Part shown: one piece after another, positions 1 through 11,443 of the stretch | Layout: each line of letters starts with the position of its first letter | How positions within the stretch are numbered: position 1 is the stretch's first letter | Assembly: GCA_964017065.1 (NCBI GenBank) | Contig: OZ024790.1 | Span: 3,342,631 to 3,406,630 of the forward strand | Direction: 5' to 3' | Source of the DNA: Haliclona indistincta | Lineage: Eukaryota; Porifera; Demospongiae; Haplosclerida; Chalinidae | Length of the DNA stretch: 64,000 bases | Position numbers and translations under genes: made by a program | The notes under the pieces: model-generated | Told to the model about the DNA's origin: nothing | Databases searched by the model: none | Seen by the model: the letters and a program-made list of their open reading frames with translations, nothing else

Positions 1-1716
1 TATAACTTTCTTCATCTCTCAGTTCAAGAGCTTCTTGCTGCTTACCATATTTCAGAGATGGACTCTAGTGAACAGGTCAAAGTATTTAAGAAATTGTTCG
101 GAAGTTCTCGTTTTCAAGCCGTTCTTCAGTACTATTGTGGCTTCACGAAATTAGACAATCCAGAAATACAACAATTCATATCTTCATATCATCGCTATTT
201 GACTGATCTTCACCAAGTTTTACCCATACTTAAATGCTTCTTCGAAGCAAAGCAGCCGTCTTTATCCCAGTTAGTTGATCCTACTAGGTTTATGCAGAGC
301 ATTAGATCATACGACCCTGATGATGAATTATATCTTTTTTGGGGATTGACTCCAGTTGATTTTCTTGCAGTTGGATATTTCATTATCTCATTTCTGTCCA
401 CATGTGGACATGAGTCTAACACTAATACACCTACTTTGTATCTTGAAATAGATGATCCCATTGATGATCATTGTTTAAAGCTACTGCTAGATGAACTCTC
501 AAAGAATCCTATTGGAGGATTGTCAACATCAGCAGGTGCTTTGTCAGAAAAATTGGTCGTGTTGAAGCTGAATCCATCAGATATGGGATTGAAGTATGTA
601 GCATCTTACCTCAAAACATTTTCTTTAATCGGTGAATTTACATTAATGCATAGGAAAGAAGAGGTTTTTCTGAACGAGTTTGTTGTTGAAATGCTGCATA
701 CGAACAATTCTATAACCAAACTTAGTCTACAAGATAACTCACACGAATTCAATAATTCGTTAACCATTAAATGTGCTCATCTGAACAAGCCACTTACAGA
801 ACTTCATCTATCTTCACTGTCAGATGAACTGCTACACATCATTATCGCTCATCTTCAATACAGTACTACTCTGGTCAAGTTAAGCATAAGCAAACCTCAG
901 TCTGGTATGACAGCGGAAACTGCTACGGGTCTCACTAAAATGCTTGAAGTAAACAAATCTCTTACACATCTTGTTGCTTCGCACTCGAAGTATTTCTCAG
1001 ACTATGAGGCTTTTTGTGTTTTCAAAGGTCTTCAACACAATACTACTCTTATCAGCCTGGACCTGAGCAATTGTGATATAACTGCTGCAGATCCAGAAAT
1101 CATTAAGTCACTCATGCTTCAGGAAAACAGTTGTCTTACGCACTTAAATCTTTCAGGAAACATTGGTTTTTCAGACACAGGAGCTCGATGCATTTTCGAA
1201 AGCCTCCAATACAATAGCACTCTAGTCTACTTAAATCTTGGTGGGACAAGTATAACAGCTAATGATCCAGACACCGCTAAGTCTCTCGCTAAAATGCTTC
1301 AAGTGAACAAGTCACTTACACATCTTGACCTATCGTGTAAAGAGACGTACATACCTGCTAACCATAATTTTATTATCTCGCTCATCTTTTCAGCACTCGA
1401 GCACAACACCACTCTACTTCACTTAGTCCTCCGTTGTAGAGAAATTTGGAAACATGATGCAGAATGCATTGCTCAGGCACTGAAATCAAATCAATCGCTA
1501 CTAACAATTGATATCTCACGTGCTTATAATATTCGTATTGATATTATTCTTGCTGCACTCAAGTTCAACACCACGTTGAAAACTATGTGCATTTCCCACA
1601 ACTCGGCTGCCGATGTTGCTGTTGAAGATTTGCAGAGAGCAAGAAAAGAGAGTGGATTGCCTCCTATTGACATTGTATTTCATAGAGTGGTAGACGAAAC
1701 AATTTATTTTCCATAA
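1..1716 (+). CDS. NOD-like receptor, C-terminal part (LRR), 5' cut by window edge
   Basis: The frame is open from base 1 to the TAA at 1714-1716 (571 residues). It begins in the conserved segment FLHLSVQELLAAYHIS, which in complete copies nearby lies just after the NACHT module, so the Death exon and NACHT domain lie outside the window. It then shows the linker and about nine leucine-rich repeats of the NLR (ribonuclease-inhibitor-like) type, for example LTHLNLSGNIGFSD and STLVYLNLGGTSITAND. LRRs of this family are the likely ligand-sensing part. The closest relatives in the window are the gene at 41627 and the copies at 6333, 17058 and 27784. No frameshift is seen. The ATG at 58 is internal, not a real start. 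Confidence 0.9.
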   Translation, partial: YNFLHLSVQELLAAYHISEMDSSEQVKVFKKLFGSSRFQAVLQYYCGFTKLDNPEIQQFISSYHRYLTDLHQVLPILKCFFEAKQPSLSQLVDPTRFMQSIRSYDPDDELYLFWGLTPVDFLAVGYFIISFLSTCGHESNTNTPTLYLEIDDPIDDHCLKLLLDELSKNPIGGLSTSAGALSEKLVVLKLNPSDMGLKYVASYLKTFSLIGEFTLMHRKEEVFLNEFVVEMLHTNNSITKLSLQDNSHEFNNSLTIKCAHLNKPLTELHLSSLSDELLHIIIAHLQYSTTLVKLSISKPQSGMTAETATGLTKMLEVNKSLTHLVASHSKYFSDYEAFCVFKGLQHNTTLISLDLSNCDITAADPEIIKSLMLQENSCLTHLNLSGNIGFSDTGARCIFESLQYNSTLVYLNLGGTSITANDPDTAKSLAKMLQVNKSLTHLDLSCKETYIPANHNFIISLIFSALEHNTTLLHLVLRCREIWKHDAECIAQALKSNQSLLTIDISRAYNIRIDIILAALKFNTTLKTMCISHNSAADVAVEDLQRARKESGLPPIDIVFHRVVDETIYFP

Positions 1717-1731
1717 TACATCTGTATTGAA

Positions 1732-1737
1732 AATAAA
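1732..1737 (+). terminator. Poly(A) signal AATAAA of the first NLR
   Basis: A canonical AATAAA lies 16 bases after the stop codon. The same 3' flank in the other NLR copies has a weaker AATATAAA form (for example near 9730). Confidence 0.5.
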
Positions 1738-2062
1738 AGCCTACATTACATTACAGTACAAAAACATTTTATGTAATTTTCAGTCATTCCTTCAACATTT
1801 TCAGTTGAGGTATAAATATCATATACATGTGTGCATCAATCACATGAATTTGTGACAGATAGATTTTTGGTCAATTCTTCTATTGAGGTTACCTAACTAA
1901 CCTGTGCATGCTGCAATTTGCAATCATCATCATCATAAAAAATTCTGCTTACATGTAGCTTGTATACATTTACTCCTAAGTTTCTTGTCATGCAAGTGGT
2001 CTCAGTAAACTTTCAAACATCGAGAATCCTTTTATAACGGTGATGCAATTGCAATAAATAAA

Positions 2063-2432
2063 TCCCGATATTTTATTGCCGAGCGCCTTAGCGCGAGGCA
2101 TTTGATCGCGTAGTACAGTTTCGAAATTGTATGTTTGTATGTATATATATATATATGTCACGTTTTGGAACCCGCGGGGTCTCGGGGTCTACTTGACGTT
2201 CTTTCATAAACACTACGTTCTTTAATAACCATCCATTAAAATGGACGACAGCGATTTGCCCAGAGACAGCGATTCGTCAGACTCACTCGTCAGCACTACC
2301 GCCGATGCTTTAGCAAGATCCAGGGCTTTGGCACGGGAGAGAAAGCGCAGGTGTAGAAGAGTTAATTATAGGTAATATGCCTATTGGTCTCATCACTGCG
2401 CGAGGCAAATTCATGCTGTTAAGTATACCTAG
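2063..2432 (+). mobile_element. Short Helitron-like insertion (370 bp)
   Basis: Compared with the paralogous 3' flank near 31516-31535, this copy has an insertion exactly between an A and a T. The insert starts with TC and ends with CTAG (fits 5'-TC and CTRR-3'), with no target duplication, as Helitrons do. It contains the short reading frame at 2241. Its start and end match a longer copy at about 32628-34140. I did not find a convincing GC-rich hairpin near the 3' end, so the family assignment is tentative. Confidence 0.6.
2241..2375 (+). CDS. Short TE-encoded reading frame, 44 residues
   Basis: ATG to TAA inside the Helitron-like insert. The N-terminal half is acidic and Ser-rich (MDDSDLPRDSDSSDS) and the C-terminal half basic (ALARSRALARERKRR). 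A homologous but frame-broken stretch occurs at 33593 in the longer copy, so it is probably the start of a longer transposon protein rather than a complete gene. Function not recognised. Confidence 0.35.
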   Translation: MDDSDLPRDSDSSDSLVSTTADALARSRALARERKRRCRRVNYR

Positions 2433-2866
2433 TATAAATTATACTAGCTAGCAACAAGTGCACAATAATATAGTTCAAGGGCCATAATTGCAAGTTCCAA
2501 GGACAGAAACAGCATTGCTTCGTTGTACAGACACAGATGAGAGGAGGCCCTGTCATCTTCTAACTGGCGTCTTGATGAAATTCAGAGTGCGAGCACCAAA
2601 TTATGGTAACTGCTGGTGAAGAGAGAAAAGGCAATCATAAGAGAGAAATGTCCTCCAGTATAGTTGATTATACACAATGGTAAGATGTCTGCATGGTTAG
2701 AGACTTTTCCCTGCTACTGTACATGTACAAATGTATTCTCTTGTGACTGATGTTAGACAAAGACATCGAACTATCAAAATCACATAAAAGTCTTACAAAT
2801 GTGTTAATAGCTTGCCCAGTAGATGCATGTTCACTACCTTGGTTAAAAAGAACAATTTTATCTTAC
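2433..2866. other. Conserved NLR/Raver 3' flank, no clear gene
   Basis: This stretch is homologous to 31535-31884 and 50930-51600. On the minus strand the part near 2565-2625 may be a last Raver exon: in the copies at 31.7 and 51.1 kb it reads GARTLN(Y/F)IK followed by a stop after about ten residues, downstream of a pyrimidine-rich CAG. In this copy it has lost about 13 nt. Coding status is uncertain. Confidence 0.3.
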
Positions 2867-3350
2867 CTGACAGAAGTTGACAGTCTCATTATCTGATGAA
2901 CTTATTTCTCAGTCTATCATTGTCACTCGTTCCCTTGGGCAGCTTGTCCACGAACAGGGTACACGATTGAAGATCCTCACACGTCTCCATACCATTGTCT
3001 GCAAAGTCAACACGAAGGCTACGCAGTCCAACTACTTTAGTCACCATCTTTTGCTTCGCTTGAAGTGCCTCGTCTCTTTTTGCAAACTCTACAAACCATA
3101 TCCATTGCTTCTCCCAGTTATTGTGCTGTACACGATAAAACTACGCAAGATTTCCCCACAAGGAGCAAAATAGTTCTTTTAGACGCTGATTGGAGTAAGA
3201 TAGAGGTATATTGCCCACAAACAGGAATGAGTCTGGGTGACCGAAGGAGGCAGATATACGACCAGAGCCATATTTTAATCCGTTGAGCTTCTGAATGGCC
3301 TCTTTAGCTTGAGACACATCAGGAAACAACGGCTTCACTACAGCACAGAC

Positions 3351-3642
<292 letters not shown>

Positions 3643-4107
3643 AACAGGAAAACAGAAATGGTGACAAAATTAATAATGGAAAATTTGACATGACATAACC
3701 GCAAACAAGATTGTAAGCAATTCCAGCTATAGCTATAGGCCTGGGGAAGAGACTATAAGCTATAGCATTAACATAACAGAGACAGTGACTTCACACCACT
3801 GCAAGCATAACTCTAGAATGCAAATGTGACTTTGAGAGACTGTTACTAACCTGTACCATCACGAGGTGTTGATACTATGGTATAGTCCAGTCCATCCAGC
3901 ACTTCATTGACAGTCTGAGAGGAAGACAGATACATGTAGAGAATAAACAAGATGGAAACTAGTGCACAGAAGTTTGAAAAAATCTCAACACAAGTGTAGC
4001 ACTGAAGTGCTAATGCACATACTGTATTGAACGAGATACACATTGCAATAGGTACTCTTTCAACACACCACAACAGGTACCAGTCTGTGTACCCCTGACC
4101 TCTCTTC

Positions 4108-4276
<169 letters not shown>

Positions 4277-4422
4277 CCTCATTGCTATCAATGGGTAAAC
4301 CAGAGAGTGTGATCTTTCTTCGGCGACCAAACTCAGCATGCATCTCATTAACGTGCTTCAGTTCCTCCACGACCGTCTCTTCGTCCTTCACAACCTTCTC
4401 CTCATTGGGCTGAGTGACTGAC

Positions 4423-6028
4423 CATAGATAGTTTAACGCGTAGAGGGATGGGAAACTTAAATTATTCCTCAATACAAATGTATTACGTGACGTCACGCGG
4501 GCTGTCCATACGCGCGTTGTCGAGACTCGAGCGGACCACAATGGCAACTCGTGGCAGCTAACTAAGTTTCTCGGCTTTACAGCGTCTTGGATCGTCCTGG
4601 ATCACCTGCGCACACAAAACTAGTGCCCTGCTAAGTTTTTTAGCCATGGAAGTTGCTACTGTACAAGAAACTATCACAGTACCCAAGTAAGCAAGGAAGC
4701 CACTCCATTTTTTCATTGGAACACATTCGTAGCCTGGACAAGTGTTTTTTGGCCTTGCCAATTGTATTTTCTGTTTCTCACAAACACTCAGAGTGTATTA
4801 AGCTAGGTTATATGTTTACATTTAGTTCGCTATGCCTGCCAAATGCTTGAACTAATCTTTACCATAGGCTATATTCTGTACGCATTCACGCACAAACTAT
4901 AAAAGTTGCTTATATCACATAATATTTTTTAGAGAGCCAATGCATGTGGTCTTGTACTAAGCCCATTGAAATTCTTCTCACTCGAAGAAGTAATGGATAA
5001 AACTTGTTCAAACATTTGCTTAATCGTATTCATCAGTACCACTATGCCTACAGCTATACTTTTTTCTTGATAGAGGACACAAACACAGAAGTAAGACAGG
5101 GAAAGGAGAAAAGAGTGAACATAGAATTGGAGTGTACATGTATTCATTGTAAGAAAAAGTCATCTGTTGTCCAGGCACGTTGTTATAATTACCGTTCTTA
5201 TTCCTGCACATGCATTATAGGAAGAAATTGAAATCTCTGTAGACTCCAGTGCTAACCTAAATGGCCAGGTATACTGTGTGTTTTTCTTAGTTTCACTTGT
5301 TCCTGTATACTTACATGTATAGGAATATAACTCTACCAGCCCGCTATCAGAATCAACCATCCTAGTAACCATCATCATCAGCCTCAGTAAATGATAAACT
5401 TGACGATCAACTCTCTGGTGACACCAGCACCAACTTATGTGGGCAGTTATTGCTCAATATTTGTTCTTGTACATTTAGGAATATAACTCTACCTGCCAAT
5501 TGCAATCAGAATCAACCGATACCAGCATCATCATCATCAACAGTGAAAGATCAAGTAGGGTGGACAGATGTCTCTGGTGATAGTCGAGATCTTAGACTCC
5601 GAGGCTGTGTCGTGACTCACCAAGAGGCTGCAGATGCACCATGCCCTTTAGTTATAACCCATTCAGTAGTTGTTGTTCAGTAATAATATTCAGTAATAAT
5701 TTCCTCTTCTGGTAGCTGATAATTTGTATCTATTGGTGCTATCTATCCATGTTGCAAATGCTTTTCTTAATGCTAGCACTAAATCACTCAATTTTTCGTT
5801 TTCACTGCATTCTCTAAGAATATTGGCGGTGGCTAAAACACTGATAGTAACTGGAGTTTTCTCCTTCATCTCGCAAATCTCTTCAAATGTTATTGCATCT
5901 AAAGCGAGCTTCCATTTTGCGTCATTTTGATGAATATTAAGTACACGGGTGACGTCACTTCCGACAACACGCGTTGTACCACTGAATAATTAAAGTTTCC
6001 CATCCCTCTACGCGTTAAAATATCTATG
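4423..6028. mobile_element. 1606-bp TIR DNA transposon, copy 1
   Basis: Inverted ends of about 45 bp start CATAGATA and share the block ACGCGTAGAGGGATGGGAAA. The element is flanked by GACTGAC at 4416-4422 and 6029-6035, a 7-bp target duplication (ACTGA, 5 bp, is possible if the ends are read as CCATAG). The empty site is present at 35434-35443. TGACGTCA palindromes lie near both ends. A short direct repeat (AGGAATATAACTCTACC...) occurs at about 5319 and 5477. No transposase is visible, so it is non-autonomous or decayed. Superfamily not assigned. Confidence 0.85.
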
Positions 6029-6174
6029 GACTGACAGACAAGAGGTTGACACTAAAAGGTGTGAAAATTACCACTTTCCTCGGCAATGTCGGGTGTGTTA
6101 CCAGTCTCAGGCACTCTACAGGCGCTCTTTGCCTGCACGGCGGCCTATTCGTCAGCTCCTCTCGCGCGCTTCAT

Positions 6175-6332
6175 GTTCTAACTGAGAAACTGCTTCTCTC
6201 AACGCTCTCCAGAATGCGCCTCAATTTTGAATCACAGCTGATTTGTCACGTGGGTACTACATCACGTGATCACCACTGACACGTGAGCTAATCAACATTC
6301 CGCGGTCAAAACCGCGATCGTGTTTTGCAGCC
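6175..6332. promoter_or_regulatory. Divergent Raver/NLR promoter with three E-boxes, copy 1
   Basis: The 158 bp between the minus-strand Raver ATG and the plus-strand NLR ATG hold CACGTG at 6247, 6263 and 6280 (spacing 16 and 17 bp), then a CGCGGT-CAAA-ACCGCG inverted repeat at 6301-6316. CACGTG is the core site of bHLH-ZIP factors (USF, MITF/TFE, Myc). The same cluster is kept at 35653-35693 and partly at 52137-52180. Binding is inferred. Confidence 0.6.
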
Positions 6333-9300
6333 ATGGCATGTTTTCCTGGCTCTGATGTTGACATGAACAAGCCGTGTTCGGAGAGGCATTTAGCTAAAAT
6401 TGCTATTTCAATTTCAGTCGACTGGAGAGAGATATCACCATTCCTCGATCTAACGGAAGCAGATGAACGAGAAATACTCGGAGCCATCCCTCCCCTTTCA
6501 GTACGCTCACAGAAAATAGCAATGCTGAGACTTTGGAAGAAAAGACAAGGAAAAAATGCCACATACGAGCGACTGTGTCAAGTCTTTAGTGATTGTGAAA
6601 TGTCTGATCTTGTTGAAAATGTTCAAAAACTGCTGACAGGGAGTAGCAACAGCTCAGTACATGAGGAATGTGAGTAATTGAATTAAATAATATTATTGTA
6701 GCTATGATAATAATTTATTTCAATTTTCAGGTCCCTCATCCAACCAATCTCCTCATCCTAATCCGGCACTCAGCTCTTATGCGTCCTATCTCAGAGAATT
6801 GTACACGTCTATGTCCCAAAGCCACACCTCCCAACATTGGACCCATCTCCCACGATGTGAGTTCATACAACTAGCAATGATTAAAAATAAGATGATACGA
6901 CGCGGAGGACCTGAAGAGGAAATGATCAGACTAGCACAGCAAGGAAACGTTGAAACGATTCTTCGTCATAAAGAATCTATTAACTTAGTTGACCTCTTCC
7001 CATCCCCACAGCAGTCACCAAATCCGCCATCATCACCACAAGGTAGAATATGTCTTATTGAAGGAGCCCCAGGAGGAGGAAAGAGCACCTTTGCTCTCCA
7101 CATCTGCCATCAATGGGCGCAGGGTGCTTCTTGGTTAGCTCGATTTGATGTGGTTATACTTGCTTACTTGCGTGACGAAGCCATCCAAAATGCGACCAGT
7201 TTAGCTGAAATACTACCAGCTCGTGATATAGAAATGTGTCAAAGTAATTCCTCTCATTTACAAGCTACTGATGGAAAGAATGTTTTGTTTGTTTTTGATG
7301 GATGGGATGAGTTTCCCAAAAATTTGATGAAAGACTCGCTCGTCTCCACTATACTTCGACAGCCACATAAAGTTTCTCTTCATCAAAGTACTGTACTGAT
7401 CACCTCTCGACCAGTGGCCTCAGGAAACCTGCTCAACATAGCTGATCGACGAGTGGAGATCCTGGGATTTACTCAACAACAGATCCGTGAATACATAGAG
7501 AAAGCTCTTGAAGGCAACAGTGCTCACATTCAGCAACTTGTCCTGCATCTTGAACAACACCCAGTTATAGAAGGTTATTGCTATATACCACTTCATTTAG
7601 CAATACTTGTGCACATATTTCTTACAATGAAGGGAGCCTTACCTACCACACATCACGAACTATTCTGCTCTCTTATACTCTGCTGCATAGTCCGAGAACA
7701 AGAAACACATGAACCCGACACAATATTACCAATAATGTCCTCATTAGACGATCTTCCTGATGATCTTAAGTCTAAACTGAACAACCTTAGCTTATTAGCA
7801 TACAATGGAGTAATGGAAGGAAAAATCATTTTTTATTTTAAAGACTTGCAATCATCTGATCTGCCTACCAATCTTCCTTCTTTAGGGCTTCTTCAGACAA
7901 CTGAGGGGTTCGCACTGTGTAGTAAATCACTTTCTTATAACTTTCTTCATCTCTCAGTTCAAGAGCTTCTTGCTGCTTATCATATTTCACAGATGGATTC
8001 TAGTGAACAGGTCAAAGTGTTTCAGAAATTATTCGGAAGTGCTCGTTTTCAAGCCGTTCTACAGTACTATTGTGGCTTCACAAAATTAAATAATCCAGAA
8101 ATACAACAATTCATATCTTCATATCATAGTAATATGACTGTACTTCATGAATTTTTACCCATACTTAAATGCTTTTTCGAAGCAAAACAGCCGTCTTTAT
8201 CCCAGTTAGTTGATCCTAATAACTTATTGAACATTGGGACATACAGGCCTGATGAACACATCATATATGAAACACTTATTACTTATGATAAAATGACTCC
8301 AGTTGATTATCTTGCAGTTGGATATTTAATTGTCTCATTCCTGTCCACATGTGGTCATGGGTCTAACACTAATACACCTACTTTGTATCTTAGAATAGAT
8401 GAACCCATTGACGATCATTGTTTAAAGCTACTGCTAGATGAACTCTCAAAGAATCCTATTGAAGGATTGCCAACATTACCTGGTGCTTTGTCAGAAAAAT
8501 TGGTGTTGAAGCTGATGCATATGGCACATATCAATATAGCGGGATTTAAGTATTTAGCATCTTATCTCAAAACATTTCCTTTAATCGGTGAAGTTACATT
8601 GGTTCCTACAAAAAATGTGGTTGTTCCGAATGAATTTATTGTTGAAATGCTGCATACGAACAATTCTATAACCAAACTCAGTATACAAGATAACTCATGC
8701 CAATTCACTAACTCGTTAACCATTAAATGTGCTCATCTGAACAAGCCACTTACAGAACTTCATCTATCTTCACTGTCAGATAAACTGCTACACATCATTA
8801 TCACTCATCTTCAATACAATACTACTCTGGTCAAGTTAACCATAAGCAAAACTCAGTCTGATATGACAGTGGAAACTGCTAGGGCTCTCACTATGATGCT
8901 TGAAGTAAACAAATCTCTTACGCATCTTGTTGTTTCGCACTCAATGTATTTCTCAGACAATGAGGCTTATTGTGTTTTCAAAGGTCTTCAACACAACACT
9001 ACTCTTATCAGCCTGGACCTGAGCAATTGTGTTATAACTGCTGCAGATCCAGAAATCATTAAGTCACTCATGCTTCAGGAAAACGGTTCTCTTACTCACT
9101 TAAATCTTTCAGGAAACATTTGTTTTTCAAACTCAGGAGCTCGATGCATTTTCGAAAGCCTCCAATACAATAGCACTCTAGTCTACTTAAATCTTGGTGG
9201 GACAAGTATAACAGCTAATGATCCAGACACCGCTAAGTCTCTCACTAAAATGCTTCAAGTGAACAAGTCACTTACACATCTTGACCTATCGTGTAAAGAC

Positions 9301-9633
9301 ACTATACCTGCTAACCGTATTATCTCACTCATCTTTTCTGCACTCGAACACAACACCAATGTACTTCACTTAGTCCTCCGTCATAGAGAAATTTCGAAAG
9401 ATGATGCAAAATGCATTGCTCAGGCACTGAAATCAAATCAATCGCTGCTAACAATTGATATCTCAGATGCTTATATTAGTCGTATTGATATTATTCTTGC
9501 TGCACTCAAGTTCAACACCAAGTTGAAAACTTTGTGCATTTCCTACAACTCGGCTGCTGATGTTGCTGTTGAAGATTTGCAGAGAGCAAGAAAAGAGAGT
9601 GGATTGCCTCCTATTGTCATCGTACTTCATTAG
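6333..9633 (+). CDS. NOD-like receptor, Death-NACHT-LRR, copy 1
   Basis: Two exons, 6333-6669 and 6731-9633, joined in phase 1 across a 61-nt GT..AG intron, give 1079 residues. Exon 1 is a Death-fold domain (WREISPFLDLTEADEREIL ... MLRLWKKRQGKNATYERL). Exon 2 holds the NACHT ATPase: Walker A GAPGGGKST at about 224-232, Walker B LFVFDGWDE around 298-306, the ITSRP motif, then a winged-helix-like part (CYIPLHLAI, FLHLSVQELLAAYHI) and LRRs from about 640 to 1060. By family knowledge it would be a cytosolic innate sensor that oligomerises on nucleotide exchange and signals through Death. The start was chosen because the Death domain begins at once and the context is GCAGCCATGG. It faces the Raver remnant head to head. 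The frame is intact. Confidence 0.92.
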
Positions 9634-9856
9634 TCCCCTGGCCCCAAAAACAAATCGTCAACTGAAGAAGCAATCTTAAGTAGACTGGGAATATGGTAAC
9701 TTTATTTTTCCATAATACATCAGCATTGAAAATATAAAGCCTATACAATACAGTACAAGACACTATAGCTACATTTTATCATCATTGTAATTTTCAGTCA
9801 ATCTTTCAAACATTTTCAGTTGAGGTACAAACATCATTACATGCATCAATCACATG
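9634..9856. other. NLR 3' flank up to the DIRS insertion
   Basis: Conserved with the 3' flanks at 1717, 31085 and 50598. It ends at CACATG, where the retrotransposon begins; in unit 3 the flank simply continues. Confidence 0.7.
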
Positions 9857-9969
9857 CTCCCGCCATGCAACTAAGCATGCACACACCCAACATGCACCCA
9901 GTACATGCACTTCACTCATAGTGTGTCAGGGCTGCTGTGCACGCCACTGTAACGCATATAATCATCACA
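9857..9969. repeat. 113-bp direct repeat of DIRS element (outer copy)
   Basis: Identical to 10519-10631. Outermost repeat, directly adjoining host DNA after CACATG. Confidence 0.95.
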
Positions 9970-10518
9970 ACACTTTACAACCAACCACACAATCGCAACG
10001 ACACCACTGAGCTGGGGCCACCTAAACGCACAAATTAAATAAATATTTATGATTAGCGCGACCCAACGCTAATCAAGGGAAAAACCCAGAGAGACCTAAA
10101 GCTTTTTGAGAAAAACTCTGGGAAAACCCATTACTGACGTCAGCTCAGGAAAAACACAACTGAACTACTCTACAAGTTCAAGATTCTCTCTGTTGCTTCT
10201 CTGGAACCAATCTGGATAGATATAAATAACATTTTGTATGGACAACAAACACCAACACTATTACACTACAGTACTACTACAAAACATCCGTTCTCAGTCT
10301 CTTGATCCTGGAACTATCTGATAAATAGCCGAAGTAATAACTTCAGAAGGGGCGGGTGGGTGGGAATTAACAGAGTGGCGAAATGCACAACCCTAGAATG
10401 ACTACATTAACTAATTCACACCTTAAATACCCTACCACACCATGACATCATGCTACGTCATGCATTGTCGGGAGCATATTTTCCGTCTAATTACTTCGTA
10501 AAACGACACAAAATATAT

Positions 10519-10631
10519 CTCCCGCCATGCAACTAAGCATGCACACACCCAACATGCACCCAGTACATGCACTTCACTCATAGTGTGTCAGGGCTGCTGT
10601 GCACGCCACTGTAACGCATATAATCATCACA
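10519..10631. repeat. 113-bp direct repeat of DIRS element (inner copy)
   Basis: Identical to 9857-9969. It lies just beyond the end of the tyrosine recombinase. The 549-bp spacer between the two carries a G-run cluster (GGGGCGGGTGGGTGGG near 10350), which could form a G-quadruplex, and a CCCAGAG/CTCTGGG stem near 10086-10126. Confidence 0.95.
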
Positions 10632-10657
10632 CTAGAGACTAACAAAGAGCGGGTTTG

Positions 10658-11290
10658 TTACAATTTAAGACCTTTGGACACTGCTAGGCGTGCTCCAACT
10701 GAGTCCTCTACGTAGCCCAGTTCTTGAGCAGTCTCCGATTTCCACCTGCCGTGGCGCTTAAATAGCCTGTCCGGAACACCCGCTGCAGCTGCAGCAGTAG
10801 CTCCCCCTGCTCTCAGGCTATGTAGCCCGAACTGGCTACGGTCGTAACCCAGCTGGTCTAGTTTAGCAAGGAAAACCTCGCGCATTCGGGTGGTCACACC
10901 TCTAAAGAGGTGGAGCTCGGAGGACTGTTTGCAGCAGTCACATATCTCTCTAGCATAGCCACTGGCAAGTGTCGTTACTTGTCCCAGCGACTAAAACGGT
11001 GTCTCCTTGTCTGTACTGGTCCATTTTACTCGATACAATGTGGACAGACATGGCTGATTCTGTGAATGTTATGTTGCAGCATCTCGGCTTAGCTAATTCA
11101 TCGATGCGGAGGAATGCTGCAAAAACCAGCAACGCGCTTGCTGCCAAACGGATTTCAGACAGTTAGGGGAGGACCCTAAGCTTTCTACCATGCTGTCCAG
11201 CTTCTCCACGGTCATTGGCTCTTTTCGAACTTTGGGCGAGCTAGCAATGTCTCCCATACTCCTGGCCCAGACCATATATCTGAAAAAGGC
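10658..11290 (-). pseudogene. Tyrosine recombinase of DIRS element, frameshifted, copy 1
   Basis: Catalytic residues of a tyrosine recombinase can be followed through three frames: the first Arg in FLRIDELAKP, HSLRAGG, the HGRWKS box, and the Tyr in ELGYVED. The piece reading KEPMTVEKL (near 11220) breaks near 11160; FLRIDELAKP to AGTSNDTC breaks near 10970; a short VAMLERYVTAAN stretch follows in the third frame; HSLRAGG to the stop at 10658 returns to the first. At least three frame changes make it non-functional as it stands. The N-terminal SAM-like domain is not visible; a minisatellite occupies the place. The same breaks are in copy 2. Confidence 0.8.
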
Positions 11291-11443
11291 ATTACTGCTC
11301 CATTACATATACATTTTGCTTGCTAAGATAACTGTACACACTTTACCAGATACTATACTCGACTCTAGCTGCACTACAACTCTGATTAGTCAGCCTATAC
11401 ATCGGAATGTTATAACAGATAGGACCCCATATACCCATGTTAC

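Noticed and set aside
4558..5930. Small frames inside the 1.6-kb TIR element
   Set aside because: All are shorter than 80 codons, in competing frames, without motifs; no transposase can be supported.
6257..6562. Minus-strand frame opposite the Death exon
   Set aside because: Antisense shadow; the plus frame matches a Death domain and splices in phase.
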